Shown here one piece after another: positions 50,701 to 60,480 of a stretch of 64,000 nt of DNA. Below the pieces are notes generated by a model. That model saw nothing but the letters and a program-made list of their open reading frames with translations. It was not told where the DNA came from and made no database searches. Origin of the DNA: Paulownia fortunei (taxonomy: Eukaryota > Streptophyta > Magnoliopsida > Lamiales > Paulowniaceae); NCBI GenBank assembly GCA_019321725.1, contig CM033115.1, forward strand, positions 8,566,673-8,630,672, written 5' to 3'. A program made the translations under genes and the position numbers. Numbering within the stretch: position 1 is the stretch's first letter; each line of letters opens with the position of its first letter.

Positions 50701-51210
50701 AACTTATGTCAAGTCCGCTTTGTGTTAAGTGAAAAGGTCAATCTCTATAGAAAATAGGATGTGTTAAAGGCCTAACATAATCAAATTATGTACCTTTCAA
50801 TATCCTTTTAATAAATCACATAATCTATTTTAATTAAAATCATATACACTTTTCAATATTTTATAAACATTTCTGTATCAATTACATGACCTCAAAAGCA
50901 ATGCATACTCTATATTTAATACTAAATCAAGACATTAAACATTAGGGAAGCCACTAAATAACTAATAATTCAAACATTAATATTAGGGTAGCCTCCAAAA
51001 CTCGAACACAATCCAAATTAACATAATGTAAACTTGGTTCTAACTTAAACTGATTCTAAGCATCAATTAAACAAACTAATTGCTATTGTTCACAATCATT
51101 CATAGGCACTTCCAAACACAATATAAGCATCACAAGATTAATAGAAACAAGTAAATTAAACATATTTCACAAGACTATCAATTTTGCTAGAAACTAGCTT
51201 AACTAGCTTG
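47730..51210 (-). repeat. B- 3' LTR, truncated at both ends and split
   Basis: The two parts are 47730-48022 and 50306-51210, in register with each other (TTGAAGTGTG, then TACCTAACTAATAG). On the right, a junction at 51210/51211 joins LTR sequence about 850 bases in from its start to integrase, so the LTR head and the integrase end were deleted together. On the left it ends about 270 bases short of the LTR terminus, at the B+ integrase. Confidence 0.85.
48023..50305 (+). repeat. LTR B remnant with an extra LTR tail
   Basis: A complete LTR B (48023-50224, TGTAATGCCC...GAGTGTTACA) is followed by GTTTGTG, the first bases normally found between LTR and primer site, and then a second copy of the last ~75 bases of the LTR ending GGGGTGTTACA at 50305. 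The flanks GATAC (48018-48022) and AGTAC (50306-50310) are each one change from GGTAC, the sequence expected in the target LTR, so they look like a decayed target duplication. It is the remnant of a full element whose interior and most of the 3' LTR were deleted. Confidence 0.9.
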
Positions 51211-52450
51211 ATCACCAACTCTTTTGAGAATCTTGAATGGGCCGACATACCTTGGGCTGAGTTTTCTTTTCTTTCCAAATCTCCTGACACCTTGCATGGG
51301 AGATACTTTTATGAACACATGATCCCCAATAACAAGCTCTAGATCTTTTCTCCATTTATTTGCATAACTTTTCTGTCTACTTTACGTGATCTTCATTCTC
51401 TCTCATATCTTCTCGACTATTTGTTCTCCAACTTTACCCTAATGAACTGGAGATCTACATTTACCTACAATGCTTCATAAGGCGTCATTCCAATTGTTGA
51501 TTGGTAGCTATTATTATAAGTTAACTCCACTAACTGAAGCTTTGAAAATCTAGCACACAAGCTCTTAACATATCCTTTAATATCTGAATAACCTTCTCTG
51601 ATTGTCCATCACTTTTTGGATGAAATGTTGTACTAAATGCAAGTTTTGTTCCCATAGCACTATGTAAGCTTTTCCAAAATATAGATGTAAACTTAGGATC
51701 TCAATCGGATGCTATTGAAACTGACACTTCATGTAACATGACTATCTCTTTAATAAATTGTTGAGTATATTGATCCATATTGTATGTAGATTTCACTAGA
51801 AGAAAATAGACTAATTTAGTTAATCTATCAACAATCACCTATATGGAATTATAACACTTTTGAGTTCTAGGTAATCCAAGTACAAAGTCCATTATAATGT
51901 GCTCCCACTCTGGAATCAACAAAGGCTTCAACAACCCTGCTGGTCTTTGATGTTCAATCTTAACATGTTGACAAGTAAGACATTCAAACACAAATTTTGC
52001 TATATATCTCTTCATTTTAGGCCACCAGTAATGTTGTTGTAAGTCTTTGATACATTTTTGTGCTACCTTGGTATACCGAGTAAGGAGTAGTAAGAGCTTC
52101 TTCTAAAATATCTTCTTTCATGGCCTTGTTAGACGCCAGGCATAGTTTCCTTTTATATTGAATAATGCCATCATTAGTAACAGAGAAGTCTGGCCTCTTT
52201 CCAGCATCAATCTTTCTTTTTTAATCTACACAAATGTATATCCACCTTTTGACCTTCTTTAATTCTATCTTGAAGTGCAGGTTTCAACACTAAGGCTGAT
52301 AATGAACACTTTTTCCCTTTAGGTATAATTTTAAGCTCAAATCTCTGCAAATCCAGTAATATTGACTTTTGTATGACAAAAAGAGAAGACGTGAATTTTC
52401 TACTCAATGCATCTACAACCACATTCACTTTACCAGAATTATAGTTGATC
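51211..52450 (-). pseudogene. B- integrase, truncated and broken
   Basis: On the minus strand the RNase H end (YDCMINYNSGKVNVVVDALSR) leads into ALVLKPALQDRIKEGQKV and the zinc region around 52010-52060. Catalytic-core sequence follows down to a C-terminal piece reading YVGPFKILKRVGD at 51211-51250, which keeps the GPF motif. The chromodomain-like tail is missing at the junction with the LTR. Multiple stops and shifts are present. Confidence 0.75.
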
Positions 52451-53640
52451 ATGCAATCATAATGCTTCACAAGTTCTAATTATCTCCGTTGTCTCATATT
52501 CAGTTCCTTTTAGGTAAAGAAGTGCTTAAAATTTTTGTGATCTATATAAATCTCACACTTCTTACCATACAAATAATGTCTCCAGATTTTCAAAGCAAAA
52601 GCCATAGCAGTAAGTTCCATATCATGCGTTGGATAATTCTTTTCATACTCCTTGAAGCATAGACAATAACCTTCCCATTTTACATCAAAATAGCACCCAA
52701 ACCATTTTTTGAGGCGCCACTATACACCACTAATCCACCAGTTCTTGTTGGAATGGTAAGAACATGAGTTGTAGTAAATTTATGTTTTAATTCCTGAAAA
52801 CTTTTTTCACAAGTATTGGTCCATAAGAACTTCACATTCTTTCTTATCAACATTGTCAATGGAGTTTTTATCTTTGAAAACCCCTGAACAAATCATCGAT
52901 GGTACCCTGTTAATCCCAAGAAAGTCTTTACTTCTGATACATTTATTGGTGTTGGCCACTTAATTACAGCTTCTACCTTGCTTGGATCAATGAAAATACC
53001 ATTCTTGGATACTACTTGACCTTGAAATACCACTTGCTTAAGCTAAAATTCGCACTTTTTGAATTTAGCATACAACTATTTTTCCTTAAGTACTTGTAGC
53101 ACAATTTTCAAATATTCCTTGTGCTCTTCTCTATCTTGTGAATAAATTAGAATGTCATCAATAAACATAATCACAAATTTATCGAGAAACTGCTTAAACA
53201 CCCTATTCATTAGATCCTTAAAAGCAATGGGGGCATTGGTTAAACCGAAAGGCATCACTAGAAATTCATAATGTCCATACCTTATTCGGAATGCAATCTT
53301 TTGTATGTCTTCTTCCTTGTTCTTCAATTAATGATACCCAGAGTACAAATCAATCTTTGAAAATATTGATGCTCCTTGCAATTGATCAAACAAATAATCT
53401 ATTCTTGGAAGTGGATACTTATTCTTGACTGTTACTTTATTCAAATCTCTATAATCATTGCACAATCACAATGTACCATTCTTTTTTTTACGAACAACAC
53501 AAGTGCTCCCTATGGAGAATAACTAGGGTGAATAAAACCATTATCAAGTAATTCTTGCAATTGAACTTTTAACTCTTTTAACTCTATTGGTGTTATTCGA
53601 TATGGTGCTTTAGAAATAGGAGTAGCCCATGGCATAACAT
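52451..53640 (-). pseudogene. B- reverse transcriptase and RNase H, broken
   Basis: The clean piece 53327-53076 reads [20 protein letters not shown] and keeps the catalytic FIDDILIYS. Upstream on the minus strand (about 53330-53640) lie decayed fingers-region segments. RNase H pieces between about 52830 and 52440 are recognisable by similarity to B+ (the DALSRK end at about 52410-52425), in several frames. Confidence 0.8.
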
Positions 53641-55241
53641 CAATCACAAATTTAATTTTTCAATTCGGTGGTAGTCCCGGTAAATCATTTGAAAATACCT
53701 TAACAAATTTTTGAATACATCTATATTTTCTGGCTTCAATTGTACTTCAACCAAAGTGTCCAGAACACTTGCCAAATATCCAACACAACCTTTATTCAAC
53801 ATCTTTTGAGCTTTCAAAGCAGTTATAATTGGTAAGGACTGTGAGAATGAGGTACCATTAAACACAAACTATTTTTTTTCTAGGTGGTTGAAAAATCACA
53901 ATCTTCTTATTTCAATTATTTTTTGCATGATATGGTAAACCAATCTATACCCAGAATAACCTTAAAATTTAGCATTGGTAAAACAACAAGATGCACATAG
54001 AGTGTGCTATCACTAATCTGAATAGAACAGGCCCATAACATTTGTTTGGAATTCATTTCTTCCCTGGATGGAACTCACACTGTACCTTACTTTTAATAAA
54101 TTTGGTGTAATGCCTAATTTTCTCACAAAAATGAAAATGAATGCATAGATCATGAATCTATCAATGCAATTGCAGGTATCCCAAAAATTAAAATTTACTT
54201 GTGACTACGGAAGCATCTGCATCAACTTGTTATTGTGTCATTGCATATACTCTCCCTTGTATTGTTGGGCAATCCTTTGCTATGTGTCCCAGATTTTTAC
54301 ACTTAAAGCAACAATTAATACCACTAAAGCATTCCCCAAAATGGTTCTTCCCACACTTAGCACATTTAGGCCTTTCAATTGCAGTAGAAATATACCCAAC
54401 TCTAGGATGCTTTTCATTCCCTTGGTTTGATTTTTGTTCTCCTTTCTTCCACTGGTTCAGATTTCTTAGAGTGATTACTTACTTCTTTTGTTGATGGAAT
54501 TTCTCAATCTCTTTCTCATCTACGTCAACAATTAGAGCCTTGTCCACCAATTTCCTAAACTCTGTTACTGAGTGCATTCTCACATCTTTTCTAATTTCAA
54601 GATTAAGACCCCTGAAGAAATGATCCATCTTCTCATTATTGTCTCTGGCGATGTATGGCACATACTTGTAACCCTCTTCAAATTTTTGCAAATAATCATA
54701 TACAGACATCCCTCTTTATTTTAACTTCAGGAATTCTTTTACTTTGAGTGACCTAGCATACCTGGTGAGATACTTATCATAAAATATTATTTTAAACCTC
54801 TCCCAAGTTAGCTCTTCCAAATTTACTGCAAGCTTAGCTTCTTCCCACTAGGTTCTAGCATACTTATTCAATAAGAAAATTGCATAGAGTACATTCTCAG
54901 CATCGTCAATTTGCATGTAGTCAAAGATAATATCCAATGATTTCACCCATTCCTCTACAACCATGGGATCACACTCACTATTAAAATTATCTTTATGAAT
55001 TTCTCATATACAACTTGTGAAATATCCTATCGAGCTTGTGGTAGAGGAAGTCGTTGATTTTGTTCTTAGTTTCTTTGTTGTATATCAAATAATTATTGTA
55101 TCTATTCACCATACATTCTAGTCCGTTCTTGAATGAGTCAGTCAAATTATTCACCAAACTATGATTATCCTCATGATCAGCTATTATTTTCCTTTTTGGT
55201 GCCTTAACCTGATATACATTACCCAATCTCATTATATTCAT
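53641..55241 (-). pseudogene. B- gag and protease, broken
   Basis: Gag starts at 55241 (MNIMRLGNVYQVKAPKRK). A capsid piece at 54709-54479 reads [20 protein letters not shown]. On the minus strand near 54370-54250 two zinc knuckles are intact: CAKCGKNHFGEC and CFKCKNLGHIAKDC. Protease and the linker to RT (54200-53644) are in fragments, including KMLNKGCVGYLASVLDT, which B+ shares at 45726. Many stops separate the pieces. Confidence 0.8.
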
Positions 55242-55480
55242 TAGCCAATAATAAATGCATAATCATGACAATAACATAAAATAAAATCTAATTAAGTAAT
55301 CATACAAGTAAATAAAAAAATCTCAATCTCATTCCATTCATTAGCCAATAATAAATGTATAATCATGATAATAACATAAAATCAAATCAAATCAAGTAAA
55401 CATAAATGCAAATAAATAAATAGTTGATCAAGTTTCCCAGCCAGGATGTGTTCGTATGTATTATTATGTCTTCAGGATCT

Positions 55481-55492
55481 ATTCTGATTCCA
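55481..55492 (-). other. B- primer-binding site, decayed
   Basis: On the minus strand TGGAATCAGAAT follows the 5' LTR end by a few bases; it has three mismatches to TGGTATCAGAGC. Confidence 0.75.
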
Positions 55493-55497
55493 CAAAT

Positions 55498-57577
55498 TGT
55501 AACACCCCTTAACCTAACTGTAGACTCTAAACAAACTGATATAGTTAATAGCTTGAAATATGGCATATGAACAAATCTGTGTTCGGCTACTCTCGAGACT
55601 CAGCCAATCTAAAAAACTATATATTTTCGCCTGCATCACGAGAATCTAATGAGCTAAAGACTCAGTAAGGTGAAACTGATGCAATAACAAATATTTATTC
55701 AAATCTCATAAATCATTAAATGCATTATTCAATTCAAGAACTTTCTTTCATAAATCATTATTTAGGACCCTTGAAGTGTGGTGTCAACTAATAGCGATAA
55801 ACTGTGGTTTAAGAAACCTGTTCATAATGACTGACCAATAAGAGAAATAATACGGGGTTTTCATATTTGGTCTTTTAAACTCAAGTATTAGCCATATTCT
55901 AACTCATTCACTGTGGCTTTCCTATACTGAATTTTCAACCTCAAGTATTTTCCACCATCTGTTTGGTTCTCTGGTCCCTCTCGCGTCCCATGTCTACCAG
56001 ATAATCAATCAAGTACCATACTTTCTTTTCAAAAAGTTCATTATATTCTTGACAGTATCATGCTTTATGAACCATGAATGCATCAAACATTAGATCATTT
56101 GACAAATAATGATAATCACATTGAAACATGAACAATATTATATGATTCTTATGATACAACAAATGAAAGTTTGAACTTACCTCAAGTCTGCTTTGTGCTG
56201 AGTGAAAAGATCAATCTCTTTAGAAGATAGAATATGTTAAAGGCCTAACATAATCAAATCATGTACCTTTCAATATCCTTTTAATAAATCACATATATAT
56301 TCTAATTAAAATTATATACACTTTTTAATCTTTTGTAAATAATTCCATATTGATTACATGACTTCAAAAATAATGCATACTCCATATTTAATACTAAATC
56401 AATTTATTAAACATTTGGGCAACCACTAAATAACTAATAATTCAAATATAAATATTAGGGTAGCCCCCAAAACTTGAACATAATTCAAATTAATATGACG
56501 TAAATTCGGTTCTAACACTGATTCTAAGCATCAATTAAACAAACTAATTGCTATTGTTCACAATCATTCATAGGCACTTCCAAATACAATATAAGCATTA
56601 AAATATTAATAGAAACAAGTAAATTAAGCATATTATACAAGACTATCAATTTTGCTAGAAACTAGTTTAACTAGCTTGGTTTTGGCTTAAATTCTATCCC
56701 AATTGAGTTTTCATTCATACAAAAACATACTAAAATATATAACCATCAAAGATACTACAAATTCATCATAAGAAACATTAAAAAAAATATACCTTGATTA
56801 AATTGGAATTAAGCTTCAAAATCAATGATTTTCAAGCTTAAATGGTGAAAATATGTTCTAGTTTGTGTTCTATGGATTCCTAAGGATTGAATTCAATTAG
56901 TATGAGTATGAGAGTGTAAAAATTTAGGAAGAACTTTGGAGAATAATGGCTGGTCATTTTTGAGGAGCTTCCACAAGAAAATATGGATAAAAATGATTTT
57001 TTTGACATTTCAAAGATAGGTAAGTGGAGGGTGATGATTGATTGACTCATGCTTGGTGTCATCTCATGTAAAGAGATACATTTATGGGCTAGGAAGATGA
57101 CAAAAATTGATGTTTTGGCATTATAATCAAGTGCAATGTGATTTAGAATGGTTTCATACAACCTAATCAACCTACCAATCAAATTGCAGCATTTTATATA
57201 GTTTTAGTTCTTAGCCAAATGTGACATATTTCAAGAAAATATTTAAGCAAACAATCACTTTAGCATATAACTAGTGTGGAGTAATACAAATAATTCATTT
57301 CATGACTATTCAACGCATCAATCTTCCTTAACTGATATACTAAGATTTTCACTGCAAAAAGGCACTTAAGGAATATGTTAAATGAATAAACAAAAGTTTG
57401 ATCTCATATTTCATATAATAATACATGTTAAAGCATAAATGGAGCATATAGTAACAATTATTCATGTTCATGCAATCATGGTATTTGTATGCCATAACCC
57501 GATAATGTGTATTGATTAGATACATATTCATACAAGATGCTTATTATTGGCTATGTAGGAGATAATTGAGCATTATA
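55498..57577 (-). repeat. B- 5' LTR, nearly complete
   Basis: On the minus strand it runs from TATAATGCTCAATTATC (57577), a form of the LTR B start with a short deletion, to AGGGGTGTTACAA (55498), 2080 bases. It aligns with the other LTR B copies throughout. The flank at 57578 is copia LTR sequence. Confidence 0.85.
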
Positions 57578-58428
57578 AATAGCGAGTCCTATACACGTAC
57601 AGTCGTTCTAATAATTAATCTCTCGATTGAAATTTAGGCATCGATTATAAGTCAAAACCTTAAATAATTCAATAACTATGATCCTATTTTAAGTTTTAAT
57701 GATTCCTGATGAATCAAAATTCATCTTGCCTTGGCCAAGGTTTTTGAATCACGAACTATGAAAATATAGGAGATTTTTTTGTTAAAAAGACAAGTGTCAA
57801 ATTATATATTGGCCACTAACAAACCTTCATGCACACCGATACAACACTCAACATACCCCGTTTGTGATTATCAAGTAATCAGAATATATATCAATGTATT
57901 GTAGAATGTACAGAAGGCTACTATCATGCCTTAAATCTGAGGATAATTCGTGTACTATTACAACACATAAATTCTTATTTTTACAAGCAAAGCCTCCAGC
58001 TAAGAATTTATTGTGGGCCATGTTTGGAGTACATGTTCTCTAACAAGCATCCACATATATGCACTTGCATTTTTATGTTAATGTTAGTGGAATGCAATAT
58101 CCTTGTTATGAGAAAGCATTGTATAGGTGAGTCTTTACTGGACTAGTTAATATCTTGTCTCAAAAAGCCCTAGATTCAGAACTTATTTAAGACCAAAGCT
58201 TCAGAGGCATGTTCTATGATCGCCATCATATGCATGACCATGTCCTATAGCTAAATTTGGTCTAAGGACTTTATCTAATATTCAGAAAGAAAAAATGCAA
58301 AAAATATGATAAAGAAACTACATTTTTATTAATATGGTTCTCAATAAGATTGTTTTATAAAAGAAAAGAGTACAACTCATCCAGTCTAATTGGGGTACTG
58401 GCATCCTACTAAAATAGAATAATCTCCT
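57578..58428 (-). repeat. Copia LTR head fragment, minus strand
   Basis: On the minus strand this matches roughly the first 850 bases of the copia LTR, from AGTAGGATGCC (58428) to ACTCGCTATT (57578). It is more diverged than the two LTRs of the complete copy, and its last few terminal bases are altered. B- interrupts it on the left; on the right lies the Athila-like tail. Confidence 0.8.
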
Positions 58429-59969
58429 TGATGATATATGTCGATCTCTCATGGACTCCGAGAAAGGAGAGTTTCCTATTTTCCCTCATATGTGCTTTAA
58501 TTTGTTAACATTGGGGACAATGTTAAGTTTAAGGTTGGGGTGGGATTTGTATTTTGTGTGTTTGAGCTTTATGTGAAAAATTGAGCTTTTTTATTATTTT
58601 TGTTGAAACTTTGTGCAAGACTACAAATGTTGTGTGATGAAAGTCTAAGAGTTAGCATGTTTTTTTGACAAACATAGTGAGTTCATATTTTGTGATTGAA
58701 TGAATATCTTGATTACTGATTGTTCATGATGATGCCTAATTTATATTGTATAGAGTCAAGAGGATTGAAAGATTGCTAGTCTTGTTATATGGCAATTCTT
58801 GTGTATATTTGATCTTTGTCATTAATGATGAATTTTCAGAGCAGGTTATGTTGAAATCTTGTGAATTATATGCTACTTGGTGTTGGATTTTACTTCAAAT
58901 GATTCGTATTGGTCATTTTGTGGTATTCTAGAACATGATTGATTATCCTTTGAGGTAAAATCCTAGATAACTAGCAAATTTGGAAATGATTTAGCCCATA
59001 TTTGACTCATTTGAGCCTTTCAAGCCTACCATGAATACATATCTATCATTAGTCACCCCATTATGCCTTAATGAAAAGAATGGCATATGCAAAGCATATG
59101 AATTACCACCATTCAACTCCATTTCATGTAAGCTCATTACATCCACCTTGTGTAACTTGAAAAACCTTGAGTTGTCCTTGAGAGAGCTTAGTGCATGCCA
59201 CACTATGCACTTTTGATGAGAGTACATCAATGAAAAAATGAGGGTGTATGATCAATTGATGGAAGTAAGGGAGACACTACAATCTAATTCGATAAAAAGA
59301 AATAAGTTTGGGGATTGTGAAGGAATGAAGAAAAAGAAAATAAAGCATTGGGATTCATGAAAAAAAAAAAGAAGAAAAGAAAGATAAAAAGAAAAAAATA
59401 TGAAAAAAAAATTGTACAAAAAAAGAAAACATATATGAATAAAAAAGAATATAATTAAAAGCATGAATCCCAAAAAGGCAAAATGGAGGAAAGTGGGGAA
59501 GAAAGAAGAAAAGGGGAGAGTAAAGATGTGAAGTGCAAAAACACTTAGCTATCTTGTTTTCTATTATCCTTTTCTTGGTGGCTAAAACTTAGGCCTTATG
59601 TTAAAAGCTTATTAAAGTCCTATTGATCTAAGTTTGCATGGTGTCAATATTAATGGACAAGGTGTATGAAAATCAAGCCTATTGAACACTAAATAGATTC
59701 CTTGCTTAGACCAAGGGGGTCATTAGTTGAGAAATTCATACCAGAAATGCATGCATGAAACTTGAACCTAACATTACACACACACATTTTGAATGATAAG
59801 ATTGATAAAGCATAAATTTTGTACAATCATTCGACTAAATTTGTGACTAACCTTTGGATTCATGTGCAATAAAGATTATTGAGGCATTTAAATTGGTTGA
59901 TCAAGCTTAGTAAAGTACGAGCGTATGATGTTTGATTTTTAATTATTGCTTGAGGATGAGCAAAAAGGT

Positions 59970-59984
59970 AAGTTTGGGGGCAGT
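59970..59984 (+). other. Athila-like polypurine tract
   Basis: AAGTTTGGGGGCAGT directly precedes a TG-starting LTR; the TTTGGGGG core is usual in this lineage. Confidence 0.8.
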
Positions 59985-60480
59985 TGATAGGCTCATAAAT
60001 TATGACATTTTCGACACCTCCATGAGCACAATTGCACATATTTTTTCCTTACAATCAATATAAGTGTGCCTTATTTTGTATATGTTTGTATATAGATTAG
60101 GAATGAGGAATGGAGCGAAAACATAGTGAAAATGGCTAAGTTTGGAGAAAAAATGATCTCGCACCGTGACACCAAGAAAGTGGTGCCGCGACGCTAGAGG
60201 GAAAAAATGGATAGAAGCTAAGGAATATTTGGTGCAGTGACACCCCCCAAAGTGGCATCGTGATGCTTGAAGGACAAGACCTTGCGCTGTAACACCCTTC
60301 AAAGTCATGCCGCGGCATGAGGGTTGAAAAATGGATATCAACTGGTAGATTTTGAAGCACAATGACACCACCATTTGGTGTCGCGGCACCCAAAGAATAA
60401 GGTTTTAGGAGCTACAACACTAGTAATCCAGTGCAGAAAAAAATATATGTGTGGATCTTAACGGACTAGTGGCAATCTAT
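59985..60480 (+). repeat. Athila-like LTR, 5' part
   Basis: It starts TGATAGGCTCATAAATTATG after the polypurine tract. About 500 bases are visible before hAT-related sequence; the true right edge is not clear and the LTR is probably truncated. It contains the four hairpin units at 60161-60391. Minus-strand open frames across it have no recognisable protein. Confidence 0.65.
60161..60391. repeat. Four tandem imperfect hairpin units
   Basis: Units at 60161-60195, 60232-60267, 60283-60320 and 60357-60391 share the pattern GCACCGTGACACC, a short A-rich loop, then GTGGTGCCGCGACGC. The two arms are imperfectly complementary. Spacing is about 50-75 bases. They are GC-richer than their surroundings. 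Confidence 0.7.

Larger units (their letters stand above)
47730..57577 (-). mobile_element. Gypsy family B element B- (minus strand)
   Basis: Read on the minus strand from 57577: complete 5' LTR, decayed primer site, gag with two zinc knuckles, protease, RT, RNase H, integrase truncated at its end, then a partial 3' LTR that is itself split by a plus-strand LTR B. Sequence closely resembles B+ but in inverted orientation, the two 3' ends facing each other. Its 5' LTR abuts a copia LTR fragment, its likely insertion target. Confidence 0.85.
58429..60480 (+). mobile_element. Athila-like element: 3' internal region and LTR
   Basis: The region begins with Athila-type post-integrase sequence (TTGGGGACAATGTTAAG, about 58513) that matches 5100-5320. 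It continues with non-coding sequence, a purine-rich stretch (about 59330-59520) and ends in a polypurine tract and an LTR start. No pol remains. It could be the far end of the element seen at 21371-22534, but the integrase that should lie between is not in the window. Confidence 0.75.

Noticed and set aside
59252..59473. Phe-rich minus-strand open frame resembling a membrane protein
   Set aside because: It is the complement of an A-rich purine tract; the apparent hydrophobic segment is a composition effect.
60161..60391. CRISPR-like array
   Set aside because: The units are imperfect, spaced 50-75 bases with related spacers, in a plant retrotransposon LTR; there are no exact direct repeats or cas genes.
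60000..60393. Two minus-strand frames of 85 and 129 codons
   Set aside because: They lie in the Athila-like LTR, run through the repeated hairpin units and read as low-complexity repeats of those units.
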